Source: Pelobates cultripes (taxonomy: Eukaryota; Chordata; Amphibia; Anura; Pelobatidae). From it: a DNA stretch of 64,000 nucleotides. Under the pieces are notes generated by a model. It searched no databases and was not told the origin of the DNA. It was given only the letters and a program-made list of their open reading frames with translations. Both the position numbers and the translations under genes were made by a program. The stretch's first letter is position 1. Each line of letters opens with the position of its first letter. The stretch is taken from positions 112,122,542 to 112,186,541 of the forward strand of contig OW240917.1 of the NCBI GenBank assembly GCA_933207985.1, read 5' to 3'. Below, piece by piece: positions 45,798 to 56,869 of this stretch.

Positions 45798-46275
45798 TGG
45801 ATTTATGTACCAGAAAGTAAGATTTCTTTCTGCTGAGATCTCTGAAATGTCTGTCTGTAACTGAGGTTTCTGGAACCTCATCTGGTAATGCCAGTGTTCG
45901 TCTTACCAGAGTAATCAGATGTTCTATAACCTTAGAACCTAGAGGGCAAGAGTATTCATCTTCACAAGAAGATATAGGCTCTAGTTCCAGGGATACTGCA
46001 TCTCTCCCGAATTCTTCATCTGATGATTCAGAATCTAATTGTGGAAATTCACATCTGTGGAGCTTGCTTTTGTGTGATTCTGCTTTATCCATAAAGCTAT
46101 ATTCTTGGCTGAGGTAGAAGCTTGTAGAGATTGTTGAAACTCTGATTATCCAGCAATCCATGCTAGGCACCTTTTGCAGAGCCTGCAGTGGTCTGGAACC
46201 ACATCCTGCACAGGCCACCGGTTTATCCCTTCTCCTGGATGGAGATCTAGGGCCAGACTGATCTTAAGGGATGTA
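45798..46275 (-). pseudogene. DIRS gag-like N-terminal fragment
   Basis: The frame is open from about 46275 to the MITE border. It begins with an Arg/Ser-rich 'GPRSPSRRR' segment, then a Cys pair 'CAGCGSRPLQ', then Ser/Glu/Asp-rich sequence. The pattern, a basic N-terminus with a small Cys motif, is what I associate with DIRS gag proteins, but similarity is weak. The ATG at 46218 is internal to this frame; the upstream original start is not evident. Confidence 0.55.
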
Positions 46276-47115
46276 AATACAGAAGGCAAGAGACTGTACC
46301 CTCTAGTGCACTCTTTTTATTATGTAACATTTTTTTACAAGTTATACATTTATGTTCACCTATGGCAGTTGTTGCTGATTTTGCTGAAGTTGGAGAATGA
46401 TCCATCTTTAGAAAGAAACAGGCCAAAAAGATATTGTAAAGTGTAAGAGAACTTTAATTCCTTTTTAAAGAATAAAGCTTGATGAAGAAAGCAGATAAAT
46501 CATTTTACCTGCAGAGATTTTGAGTTTTAATCCAGTAGATGTAATCTGTATCCATCTCCTGCCACTTTAATTTTGTGGTAAAATTGTCCTTTTAAATATT
46601 TTGGCGCATCGCGCCTTTAATGTTTTGCACATGCACGATTAGCCACGAGCCCCCCTAACCATCATATTGGATCCTGTCGGGGATCAGGCTACTCGCGATT
46701 ATCATTAAATGCACATGCGTCGGCTTCCATGTTCAGATGGGGAAGGAATGGCGTCAAATTTGGACACCAACTACCTGCAGGGACGGCTGAATATCCAATT
46801 TTGTTGCACAATGTCCTTTCCTGTCGGAGGGGAACAAACCCTTTTCCAAGGGGTCCCCAGCTACAAAGAGGTGGGTTGCTTGTACCTGGTCTTCCTACAG
46901 AGGGAGGCTGACCTCTTAGGGAGGCCATAGCCAGGGGAGCATAACATACATATTATTTATTTTTATTTTTTTTGTATTAAAAACAAACTAGGAGGACAGG
47001 AAAAAAGACTGGGGGAACTGAGGCATCTGGGATCTCTTTATACCTAAGGTTAATTGATTAAAATTCTTTAATTGGTATTCCTGTCCTATTGTCCCGAGGG
47101 AGGAGCTTACCCATA
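45798..47115 (-). mobile_element. 5' part of a DIRS retrotransposon
   Basis: On the minus strand this reads like the start of a DIRS element. An outer block with 'gctcctccctcgggacaata' and 'ggacaggaataccaattaaa' (about 47115-47040) is similar in style to the terminal region of the 62-kb DIRS. A leader with 'tttttcctgtcctcctag' follows, then a gag-like frame. It stops at the TTAA MITE (45797). It could be the 5' end of the DIRS fragment at 35.0-36.75 kb, separated by later insertions; that is a hypothesis. Confidence 0.65.
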
Positions 47116-47873
47116 AGTTATTGCTAACCCACAATCTGAAAACTAGGAAGTGAATTAAACGTGTTGTATCGCAGTTGTGATTATGTATTTAGATCCCTCG
47201 TTCAAAAAAATTGTGATCTGTGCAAAAACTGTAAAAGTTTCAGTTTCTTAACCTGTATAAACTGATTTAATTATTTTCTAAAATTCTTGGTTTGTATATA
47301 TGTAATAAACAGAAGACACAATCTGTAAATGTAGATCACTTTAGAATGAATGTGTAACATGTACAATTTTAAATAGACAATTCTGAGAGTTAAATGCAAA
47401 TAAATGCTTTTGTTGATAAATATAAATATCATGAAATCTAGGAAATATTTAACAGATTGCTATTATGTATTGTTATGTTGGTTATTGATTGTTCAAGGTA
47501 AAAAAAGTGTAGGCTTAAACATAGGGACGAAGGAGAGAATGCATAATACAAAATATACGTAAAATGTATATAATTTTTTTTTCTGGCAGCAAGCTGTTAA
47601 AATTACTATTTCACAGCGCTTGCATTTGCTAAAGTAATTTATCAAAGTCCACACCTATTATGATTTGAAATGTATGTTCTATAATGTGATTTCTTAAAAG
47701 ATTAAACCTGTTCTGTGAGAAATACAGTGCTGGAGAATGGCTAAATTAATACAATCCCTGTTGATAAAGAAATCTGTTGCATCAAGTTATGCTAAGTAGA
47801 GATGTCACAGGCATTAAGTACTATGGCATATATGTATGGTGGATATAGAGGGTTAATTTTCCTATTAGTACAG
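47116..47873. other. Unassigned AT-rich DNA
   Basis: Nothing recognised. Confidence 0.5.
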
Positions 47874-47951
47874 TTAACCCCTTAAGGACCAAACTTCTGG
47901 AATAAAAGGGAATCATGACATGTCACACGTCATGTGTCCTTAAGGGGTTAA
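47874..47951. mobile_element. Palindromic MITE, TTAACCCCTTAAGG family
   Basis: A 78-bp palindrome with TTAACCCCTTAAGGAC ends. Its interior ('aaacttctggaataaaaggg', 'catgacatgt') is the inverse orientation of the copy at 24955-25034. Confidence 0.88.
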
Positions 47952-48208
47952 GGAAAGTGTAGAGAGAGTTCATGAACCCTGGTTAGAATATTGGGCAGAG
48001 TGGGACAAGTAGCTGGGCAGATTTAGTGACACAGCTGTTTCTGGGGACAAAAGCTGGCTTAGGATTGGTTGCTGGCCGTGAGCCAGCAAAGCGTGGGAAG
48101 CCAGGTAAGAATAAAAGGTGGCAGCATAAGTGCAATCCCTGTCAGCTGTTTGCAGGGCAGAAGAAGCACAGAGGGACCCCCAGCATCTCACCTGTTCCAG
48201 CTGCAACA

Positions 48209-48950
48209 TGACCTCTGAAGACCTGATGTCCCGCCTGGAAGAAATCCTCTGATCGCCTGGAAGGGGAATCCTTGTTAAAAGACTGCTTAATTTCCGCACC
48301 GGGGGCTTCCAACGTTGACAGGGAGCCTTCGATAGCAGCATCCTACTCTGCAGAGTGTTCCAGACGTCTGACGGATGTTACAGCCAGCGGCACGATGTAC
48401 ACAGCTGGAAAGAGGCACGCTCATGTGCGGTACAACTGGGGTAGAGCACCACGTGCTGAAAAAAAGAGAATGCACGCAGGTGAAAAAATTATCTCCAGAA
48501 GTTAAAGAAACAGCTCCTGGAAAGAAGAGAATGTGTAAAAGAAGCCTGCCCTCCTCCCCTGTACCTGTTGTGGGTCAGGATAGGGTAGAGGGCCGGGCTG
48601 AAGACATCCTGGCAAGAACTGAAGAAAGTTTGGATGATGGGAGTGCATGTCATCTGGACAACATGCCAGTCCTAGAAGAAATGGAGGTGCAAGGCAGAGC
48701 TGATACTTCAGGCGGTGAGTATGAACGAAACTCTGCTCAATTGGCTAAGCTTGGTGAGGGGTTAGCAGCGGTAACTGGAATGGTAAAAGGTTTTTACAGA
48801 AAAAGTCAAGCTCAGGCTTGGGGTAATGGGAGTAGTAGTTCTAAAAAAAAAAAAAGGATTTATTAATGAATATTGTAAGAAAGAAGCTTAGATATGGGCT
48901 ACTCGGAGGACCTCCTTGATGCCGGAATAAAGAGTTGGCAATTTGAATAG
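48209..48950 (+). pseudogene. Ngaro-like gag, N-terminal part
   Basis: Starts with a good-looking 'MTSEDLMSRLEEIL' at 48209, then shifts. The main open block (48375-48866) is Lys-, Glu- and Ser-rich with a nuclear-localisation-like 'KKRMCKRSLPSSP' and ends 'GSSSSKKKKRIY'. A further in-order phrase 'GYSEDLLDAGIKSWQF' (about 48896-48943) closes the segment before the Penelope insertion. Gag identity is inferred from position before RT; no zinc knuckle is seen. Confidence 0.55.
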
Positions 48951-49705
48951 AAATGAGTTACTTTTAGACAAAAAGAAAGGTTCTTCTGTGAATTCTGGTT
49001 ATGAATTTGCGTTTAATACTCATTTTAACTCTAAATCATTTGAAGTTCAACTGATTATTAGGAGACATTGGGGGATACTTTTGGAAGATTACTTTTTAAA
49101 ACACCAATTACCCCATAACCAAAAAGTGATTTTTAGGAAAGGAACTAATTTTAAAAATATTCTGGTACCTAGCACTTTTTACTCTAAAAGATCTCTAGTA
49201 CAAAACAGAAAAGAAGGCTTTTTTTCCTTGTGGCAGCTGCAAAGGCTGTAACCACAAATATAATGCTGTTATAAAATTCCAAATTAATCAAACTAACGAG
49301 ATATTTAAAATGAAAAATTTAATTACTTGTTCTTCTACTCATGTTGTTTACCAACTGGAGTGTGGTTGCGGCATGCAATAGGTTGGAAGGATAAGTAGAA
49401 AAGTAAAAACTAGAATCTTAGAACATAAGAATAACCTTAGGAAAAGGCTGCAGACCCACTTGGTTCCTGTACATTGTTCAAAATGCCCTAAATTCAACAT
49501 AAATACTTTAAGATGTATCGCTATAGAACAGGTTTTTCAAGACCACCGAGGTGGAGACTTGATGATGAAACTGAGACAGAGAGAGGGTTTTTGGATCTAT
49601 AGGTTGCAGGCTCTGCAACCTAGGGGCCTTAATGTAGATTTTTATTTGGTCTGTTTTTTTGTAATTTCTATATTCATTTTTTTTCTTATTTCTTTTATTA
49701 ATTAA
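48951..49705 (+). pseudogene. Penelope RT C-terminus and GIY-YIG endonuclease
   Basis: 'IIRRHWGILLEDYF' and 'VIFRKGTNFKNILVPS' (49051-49173) are the Penelope thumb/linker signature. A Cys-rich stretch follows in a shifted frame ('CGSCKGCNHK'). The endonuclease is at 49340-49460: 'HVVYQLECGCG' stands for the GIY block, then a stop (TAG) where YIG is expected, then 'VGRISRKVKTRILEHKNNLR' with the catalytic-type R and E-H. Two frames and the stop make it inactive. It is diverged from element 1, so a different subfamily. Confidence 0.82.
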
Positions 49706-50071
49706 TATTTCAATTTATTGGGACTGGTATTTTTAGAAGGTTTTTTTTTTTTTTTAACAACATAATCATTTTATTTTAAGTCTACTTGGGAACTAAATGT
49801 TATTTTCCTAATGTGACTATTACCCCAATTATCAATACTTGTATAGTCTTTCTTTTCCTTTCTTTTCCTTTCTTTAATGCATTCCCGATTGTGGAGCCGC
49901 TTGATGATGTCACTTATGCGACGGACAGGCAACGTGAACATGTGAAAGAGGCTTGGAACTGAGAATCAGGACTCTGTTCGGATAGGTGGACGGGAAATGG
50001 TATTTAAATGTTTTGTGGACTTACACCGATCAGCTGCTTAACTGGGAGACTGGTTTTTGATTGTTTTTTTT

Positions 50072-50108
50072 CCCCTGAAGTTCAGTTCTCTGAACGAAAT
50101 GCGTAGGG
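50072..50108 (+). ncRNA. Degenerate hammerhead motif (Penelope 2)
   Basis: Layout as at 7340: CCC (50072-50074) and GGG (50106-50108) as helix I, CTGAA, then helix II GTTCAG-TTCT-CTGAAC (six perfect pairs), GAAA, T, GC, and GTA as cleavage triplet. The CUGANGA box has lost two bases, which should abolish catalysis. Position in a Penelope tail and the same GAAAnGCGT word support homology with the 7.3-kb motif. Confidence 0.6.
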
Positions 50109-50789
50109 CTTGCTTCCTAGTGCTAAGAGTTTTTTACTCCACTTTTTTATCTTTTATTTTATTTATTATTTTTGATGCTGCTTGAGGTTCCCATCAGTGT
50201 ACATATTGTCTGAAGGTGTTCTTGTGTGCTGCTATCGAGATGTCATTTTTTGATGTGCTTATTTAATACCTTTATCTTATAAGTGCAATATATATTAAAG
50301 ACTTATACTGTTTTTAGAAACTCTGCACTATTATTTTTTAAATTACTCTCTCCCACATCTGCAATCTAAAATAGAGGATACTCTACATATTATTTGATAC
50401 GCCTTCAATCAAATTTGGGTTTGTGAGTGTGCATTCTACCCATTTTTATATTGCCCTATGTTCTTCTCTTTTTGCATTGTAGTTACCTGTTATTTGGTAC
50501 TTTGTATTCTGTGATTGAAGGCTTGGAGGAGTCCTACTCTACATGCAATACCTTATCAGGGTAAAAGTACTTTTTTGCCCTTTTTTTTTTTTTTTTTCTC
50601 CTTTCTCACTAAGGTGTTTCTGCTATACTTGGTATATCAAGAAAGAAGCTCTGCCATGTGAAAGTTCACCGGTTTTCACTTGACTCATGTAAAAGAGAAA
50701 ATTTGGAAAGGTGAATGTTGTTTTTCTGTTTTTGCCTTCAACAAAAGATTTTCACAGAGCAGAAAGTGATGAGGAAAAGTGTAGATTGA

Positions 50790-51110
50790 TCCCATGCAAC
50801 TTTAATAACTGACTGCAAGCATTTTGTATTTTCTCAACCGTAATGGAGAGAAGAAGCCAAAATTATGTAGCTGGCTTTTCCAACATGTGGAAGTTATATT
50901 AGAGGCTTTGAAGAATTTTGGATTGCCGTGGTTTACATATGATGAACTTTTCAGACAAAAAATGTCTACTCCTCCCTGAAATGGGGAATGAAGGATGTTG
51001 GTTTTTGGCTGAATCTGATGCTGCCTCAAAGATTGTCGGTTAAACCAACGACTAATATCGGCACTTCTAGCATAGTAGGAGTGATGGAAAAAAGGCCTAT
51101 GTTGGACATT
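50790..51110 (+). pseudogene. Ngaro-like gag, C-terminal part
   Basis: Resumes after the Penelope element. Translation in shifting frames gives a 'TYDELFRQKMS' block and 'MKDVGFWLNLMLPQRLS', resembling the conserved end of DIRS/Ngaro-type gag (a 'TYD..FR' block followed by a 'W..LM' block). Frameshifts prevent a single reading frame. Confidence 0.6.
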
Positions 51111-52700
51111 TAATGGAGGGCATTGTAAATGGCCCAATACTTGTATGTTTAAGCATGAGTGCTCATACTATGGTGGAAATCATTCAGCCTTTCGATGCTT
51201 TAAAAGAATTGCAGCAGGATCCAGTCAGGGAAAAGATCATTTTCAAAAAAGGCATGGTTGCCAGTGCAGCTGGAAAGGCTTCGTCCTTCTCTTCAGGCGT
51301 ACCTAAGCAGGAAGAGAGCTAAGTTATTGCTTCAAGGTTTTGCAGAAGGTTTTAAGATTCCAATGCTTTCCGGTTCAGGTTGTTCAGTTAATAATTTAAA
51401 ATCTGTTTTGCAGGATGTTAAATCTGTCAGCAGGAAATTGCAAAGGAAGTTAAAATTAGGTGGAAGAGCAGGTCATTTTGACCGCTCTCCTTTTGCCAAT
51501 TTTCACATTTCTCCTTTAGGTTCAATTCCTATGAAAGAGCCAGGGTCATTCAGGCTAATTCCCCATTTATCTTACCCAGCTGGTGCGTCATTAAATCTCA
51601 AATTTGACAAGGATATGTGGTCAGTGTCCTATGCATATTTTGATGATGTGCTCAGATGGGTATGTGAATTTAGACTGGGTGCACTGAAGGCTATGGTTGA
51701 CATTGAGTCAGCCTTTAGGCTATTGCCAGCGCATTTGGAAGGTTTCAACTCATTGGGTTGTTCATTCCTTGGCAAAAAATTTTTGGGGGGATAAATGTTT
51801 ACCAATGTGTTGCTTCATTTCCTGTTTTTATTTGGAAGCCTTTTCTTCATTCTTGGAATGAGTTGTTAATGTTGAAACCGGTTTATATGCTATTGTACAT
51901 TATCGGGATGATTTTTTTTTTTTTTGTTCATTTGTCCTAGTTCCGGTTCAGAATGTATTATGTTAGAGTTATTCTGTAGTTTAGCCGAATTGGTTTGGTA
52001 TTCCATGAGCAGTGGGGCCAGTGACGTGTCTTCAGTTCTTAGGGATAACAATTGACTTGGTTGCCTTTGAATGTAAACTGCTGGCAGAAAAGATTTTATA
52101 AGCTCAAAGAAAAAAAATCCTTTTTTTTTTTTTTTTTTTAGCAAGCCAAAAAACAACAGTTAAGTAGTTTTAGTCATTATTCGGTATCTGCAGGTCGTGT
52201 TATGCCTATAGGAAGAATTTTTTTTGTAGGCTTTGGCTTGTGTAAAAAATAAATCGGTTCACTGTTTCATAAGGATTTCTGCAGAAATTAAGAAAGATTT
52301 GAAAGTGTGGGTCAATTCCTGCAACAATACAATGGCTGTTCACTCTTGTAGAAGGAATTTCAGGATAATGAAGCTCTAGAATTATTTGTGGATGCTGCAG
52401 GGTCAGTTGGTTTTGGTATATTCTGGAACAAAAAACAGGCCTTTCTGCAGTGGCCAGATGAATGGGTGAAGCAAGGGTTAATCAAGAATTTAACTCTGCT
52501 GGAATTGTTACCAATTGTATCAGCAATTTTGGTATGGTGTGAGGAACTGCAGAATAAACAGATTTTGTTCCGCTGTGACAATAAGTCGTGGTACAGGTCA
52601 TTAATTCCATGCATTCTAAATGTTGCTTGGTTATTAATTTGTGAAATCTGGTATTATGTTTAAAACATATTTGGGTGAAGGCTATGTATATTCCAGGTAT
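51111..52700 (+). pseudogene. Ngaro-like RT and RNase H
   Basis: 'ALKELQQDPVREKI' opens the RT region. The open block 51258-51794 has 'SPFANFHISPLGSIPMKEPG', 'FRLIPHLSYPAGASLN' and 'MVDIESAFRLLPAH', where D is the first catalytic Asp of DIRS-order RTs. The motif C region (about 51890-51930) is damaged. RNase H is at 52388-52663: 'FVDAAGSVGFGIFW', 'ELLPIVSAILVW' and 'FRCDNKSWYRSL', giving D, E and D. Several frameshifts and a poly-T expansion (about 52117-52139) make it inactive. Confidence 0.85.
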
Positions 52701-52739
52701 TGAGAATAAAATAGCTAATGCTATTTCTAATTTTCAGCT

Positions 52740-53672
52740 CAGCGCTTTCAGGAGTTTAGTGCCAGACGCAGAGTAAAAGAGCGTGGAATTGCCAAAATGC
52801 CTTTGGCAATTAATCTGGGAAGAGCTGGGCAATTTCTCATGAAAGCACTTGCACAGGACACGTGGAGTGCATATGTGTCAGCATGGAATGAATGGTATAA
52901 AGTCCATGAACTAATCTGTATTGATCCAGTAGGTGGTAATGCAGAAGCTGCCTTCTCTTTTGTGGTTCAATGTATTAAATATGGTATATCAAAAAATGCC
53001 ATCTTCAGATGCTTAGCAGGTGTAACATATTTGTTTGAGGTTTTTAGCTAAGCCAGTAGTAGTGAATGCATTTGTGAACGGTTGTTAAAAGGTTATTTTA
53101 AAGGGGTTCGAGTTGCTGACTTATTCAGTGTTAGGAGATTTGCTTGATGTTTTAAACACTGTTTGTTATTCGCAATTCAAAGTATTTGTTTTCAGCAGCC
53201 TTTTCTTTAGCCTTTTTTGAAGCATTTAGGATCAGTGAGTTAGTTTCTTTCAGTAGATTCAGACTGTCAGGTTTACAGTCTAAGAATGTGATTATAAGAG
53301 ATTCAAAGGTAGATATTTGGTTGCAATCTTCAAAAACTGATCAAATGGGTAAAGGCAGATGGATTCATTTGTCAAGTATTAAGGAAGGTAGAGTTTGCCC
53401 AGTGGAGACATTGCGAGCTTATTTAGCTGTCCGCCCGGTGGTTCATGGTCCTCTGCTGGTGCATATCTCAGGCTTGCCTCTAACATGTTTTCAATTCCAG
53501 AGGGTTTGCAGTTATGTTTTGAAAGACTTGGTTATAAAGGCAAATTTACTACTCATTCCTTCAGAATTGGGGCAGCAACTGAAGCGGCAAAATTAGGTTT
53601 TGGAGCAGATGCTATTAAGAAGATTGGGAGGTGGGAGACAAACTGTTTAAGTTATATGTGTGAAATTACATG
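52740..53672 (+). pseudogene. Ngaro-like tyrosine recombinase
   Basis: This enzyme would insert the circular DNA copy by strand exchange, not by a DDE integrase. The N-terminal core-binding domain lies at 52797-53051 ('DTWSAYVSAWNEWYKV'). The catalytic domain is at 53186-53672: 'FEAFRISELVSFSRF' holds the first Arg, 'THSFRIGAATEAA' the H-x-x-R, 'IGRWETN' the Trp, and 'LSYM' the probable nucleophilic Tyr. The last part is in a frame shifted by one base relative to 53186-53596. Two to three indels break it, but the catalytic set is complete. Confidence 0.88.
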
Positions 53673-53890
53673 ATGTAATGTTTTGTTTTTCCTCCTTTCA
53701 CTCTTTTTTTATTATTTTCTTCAGGTATCGTAATAAATGTTTGGGTTGTAGGTCCCTTTGTAAAACGGGCCATGCTAAAGGCAGGAGCAAGGATATATGG
53801 ACTGAATTTGGACTTCAATCAGGATGATGTCACAATATATTGGAAAGGTGTAGGCGGTCAGGTTAGCTATGACTGACTGGCAATTAAGTA
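53673..53890 (+). pseudogene. SGNH-hydrolase-like remnant after a possible intron
   Basis: After the recombinase the sequence runs into a pyrimidine tract ending 'attattttcttcag' (53710-53724), a good 3' splice-site pattern. Immediately after, a frame reads 'VWVVGPFVKRA', 'ARIYGLNLDF' and 'DDVTIYWKGVGG'. This matches the start of the hydrolase-like domain known downstream of the recombinase in Ngaro-type elements of fish and frogs, where G-x-S would be expected and 'GPF' is found, so the nucleophile is lost. The rest of the domain is absent. Confidence 0.6.
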
Positions 53891-54325
53891 TTGGTGAAAG
53901 TCAAAAGTTTTGGAAGTAAAGTGAAAAAGTATATTTCTGTGAATGTTCCGGTTATGGTGGTATGAAACCCCCTCCCCCCCCCCTTCAAGCTTTAAATAAA
54001 CACCACAGCCTAGCCCATTGAAATAAAATAAACTGTGTATGTGTTTGTGTGGTCTGTTGTTTATGCAAAATATTGCCTACTATACATATACAGGTGCTTC
54101 TTCTCTTATGCATATACACATTCTGTTAAGAGTATCAATATGTTTTCTGACTAGCATGTGCAGTACTCCAGGATCACACATCTTTTTCTCAGTTATGGGT
54201 GTATAGTATTATCTGTATATGAAAATACAGATTATAGATGCACAAAGTCACTTCTGTAAAACTGATGATTTATATCATCTTTTTTATAATGATAACTCAG
54301 ATTTGGATTGTATGCCTATTATTGC
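53891..54325. other. Unassigned DNA
   Basis: A C-rich run at about 53970-53985; otherwise nothing recognised. Confidence 0.5.
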
Positions 54326-54988
54326 GATTTATATAGCGCCAACAGATTCCGTAGAGCTTTACAATATTATAGACGTGCTTTGACTGACTATAAATAGGAC
54401 AATTACAAGAAAACTTACAGAAACGAAGGGTTGAAGAGGGCCCTGCTCAAATGAGCTTACATTCTATAGAAGGTGGGGTATAAAACACATTAGGACAGGG
54501 AAAATAAGTCAAATAAGGTGGGAGTGGAGCAGAGCTGGAGGAGAGAGTAGAGTGCTGCCATTTAGGAGAGAGCAAGAGGCAGGTATGTGAGGTAGAGGTT
54601 AGTCTGGGAGGCCATAGGCTTTCCTAAAGAAATGAGTTTTAAGGCACTTCCTAAATGATTGAAGACTAGGGGAGAGTCTGATGGCGGTAGGCAGGCTATG
54701 CCATAGGACGAGAGCCGCCCGTGAAAAGTCCTGCAAGCGCCAGTTGGCCATAGGGATACGAGCGGTGGACAGAAGGTGGTCACGGGCAGAGCTAAGGGAC
54801 CGAGAAGGGGCATACCTATGGATCTGTGCGGAGATATAAGAGGGGCTAAAATTATTCAATTCACTTTGAATTGACTCCTATAGGAAACAGGAAGCCAATG
54901 TAAGGACTGACAGAGGGGTGAGGTTTGAGAGGACCGACTAGAGAGGAAAATCAGTCTGCATTACAGACTGTAGCGGGGCAATACGGCC
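54326..54988 (-). mobile_element. L2-type LINE, 3' fragment
   Basis: The minus strand ends with the standard L2 tail ('actctacggaatctgttggc' and a TATAAAT word at about 54360-54330). The coding end is open at 54599-54859: 'NNFSPSYISAQIHRYAPS', 'RAALVLWHSLPTAIRL' and 'LKTHFFRKAYGLPD'. It is 5'-truncated near 54988, where the sequence switches to unrelated DNA. Same family as the 29.8- and 36.8-kb copies. Confidence 0.9.
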
Positions 54989-55055
54989 TAGGGTGACAAC
55001 TCTAATTTTGCTACTTTGTGATTTAATTCACCTAACACCTAGGTGACAGCCCTAC

Positions 55056-55516
55056 TTAAAGGCACACTATAGTCACTAAAACAACTTTCGCTTAATGAAG
55101 CTGTTTTGGTGTATAGATCATTCCCCTGCAATCTCACTGTTTAATTCTCTGCCAGTTAGGTGTTAAATCACTATGTTAATGCAGTGTTAGTCACACCTCC
55201 CTGTATGTAATTTACACAAACTTCCTAAACACTTCATCTAATGTTTAAACTTTAACCTTTATTGCACAGTCTGTTTAATGCAGGAGCCTCCTGTGTGTGA
55301 TTAGTTCAATATAGTGCAGGGTATAACATCTGATTGAAAATATACCTTATCTACATGCAGGATGTGTGAGTCACAGCCAGGGGAGGTGTAACAATGGCTG
55401 CATAAACAGAAACAAAAGTGATTGAAATTCTAAATGGCAGAGAATTGAGCATGATCTACACACAAAAACTGCTTCATTAAGCTAAAGTTGTTTTGGTGGC
55501 TAGAGTGTCCCTTTAA
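55056..55516. mobile_element. TTAA-flanked MITE
   Basis: Ends TTAAAGGCACACTATAGTCA and, inverted at the right, TTAAAGGGACACTCTAGCCA, with TTAA at both limits. Internal arms 'gcttaatgaagctgttttgg' and its near inverse extend the palindrome. 461 bp, non-coding; related in its ends to the 45295-45797 element. Confidence 0.88.
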
Positions 55517-56837
55517 GGCAACACTAAAATAGTACTCAATTGCACACCTAGTGTGACAATAGTCACTATTACTGGGAGCAGAAGTACATTTTACTGATTT
55601 ATTTTTGTTTTAGTCACCCTGTACACGTTATAGCTGCCAAGTGTGTATAATATGGTTGTGGTTAAAGTTTTTGTATGCTCTCCTGTCCAGCTGATGCTTC
55701 CTAACAACTAGGTGGATTTGGCTATGGAGCCTTTATAGCACCATCTGTTGGTAGCAGCTGCTATATGCTATATGCACTACCTGAATAGCAAGGCTTGTTA
55801 ATTTGTTGCATATTTAGGTAGATTTCCATATCGCTAATTTCACAGGCAAGAGATATTTTGTGCTAAATATTGCTTTCCCATCCTTTTATAACTATGTTCT
55901 AATGTTATCATTAGTTGCTGTATGTTGTCTCATCTGATTTGGTTATTTATATTGTGTTGAAGGAGTCACATCAATCTAAGCGTAATAAGTATATCGGCTC
56001 ATCCCAACTAAAAACAAAGCTGTGTATGTTAGTTCCTTTTGGAACTGTGTCCTCCTTGTGGATTTTAAGGCATCCCAGTCACAAAGTTATCATACCTGTT
56101 GGCTGGCAGCACAATCCCTCTAGCACTGGGACAAATCAAAAAGAGCATGGCCTGAGAGACGCAAGTGTCTTTATAAAGACAATAGCTATCACATTGCAGG
56201 CAGAGGTGCATACCTGCCTGGAAGGAAAGCTGCAGAGGAGAAGTGCTACAGTCAAATAGGCAGAGGGGACAATACCTTCCTGGAAGAAGTGCTGCAGCCT
56301 GGTCAGGTGAAAAAGCTCCAGAGTGAACCCAGTTAAGCCTCAGTGACTGTGGTTGAAGTACTCCAGGGTCCCAGCAAGCGACCAAAAAGTGAACTGGGTG
56401 GAGGTATTTGGTCAAAGTACAGGAGCTCTGTCACACATATTATGTGACCATATCAGCTTGTGAAGTAAATAGAATACATATCTATTATCGTTTAAGTAGC
56501 ATCCAACTTGAAGTAGATATGTATTAAAACATATTACGGCCAGTACTCCCTCCAGATGATTCTGTGATTTTAGAGCATTAGTGCCAAGTTACCTGAGTCA
56601 GTCATTCAGTAGTGCTGGACCAGAGGGAGTATTCATGGGGATCTTTACCTATATAACATCCAAACAAAATGCTCCACCCATTAGACCACAATTGATACTG
56701 CTCTTTTTGGACAACCGGAGAGCACATTCCTGGTGGGATGTGCACATGGACTGTGTGTATTTTCTATGTGAAGGCTTTGTGTGACTTGTGTGTTTGTTGC
56801 ACATGTGAAGTCGTCTTCAACAATTTCAATAGTATAT
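55517..56837. other. Unassigned DNA, possibly an old repeat at 56.0-56.45 kb
   Basis: 56060-56430 is GC-balanced, with repeated 'ctgcctggaaggaa', 'ttcctggaagaagtgctgca' and 'aagctgcagaggagaagtgc' phrases. It resembles transcribed repeat DNA but I cannot classify it. The open frames here show no family features. Confidence 0.35.

Positions 56838-56862
<25 letters not shown>
56838..56862. repeat. (GT)n microsatellite
   Basis: Pure GT dinucleotides directly left of the Tc1 transposon. Confidence 0.95.

Positions 56863-56869
<7 letters not shown>

Larger units (their letters stand above)
48951..50640 (+). mobile_element. Penelope-like retroelement 2, 5'-truncated
   Basis: Retains the last part of the RT, the Cys-rich linker, the GIY-YIG endonuclease and a long AT-rich tail with a damaged hammerhead motif (50072-50108). 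It lies inside the gag region of the Ngaro-like element. The left limit is near 48951; the right limit is uncertain between about 50340 and 50640. Confidence 0.82.
48200..53890 (+). mobile_element. Ngaro-like element interrupted by a Penelope-like element
   Basis: The coding order is gag-like (48209-48950 and, after an interruption, about 50790-51110), RT/RNase H (51110-52700), tyrosine recombinase (52740-53672) and a hydrolase-like remnant (53722-53860). This is the order of Ngaro-type retrotransposons. The gag region is split by a 5'-truncated Penelope-like element. Terminal repeats were not identified, so limits are approximate. Confidence 0.8.

Noticed and set aside
56065..56415. Possible host exon at 55.9-56.4 kb
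   Set aside because: Open frames occur on both strands with no domain, and no splice-flanked coding pattern is convincing.
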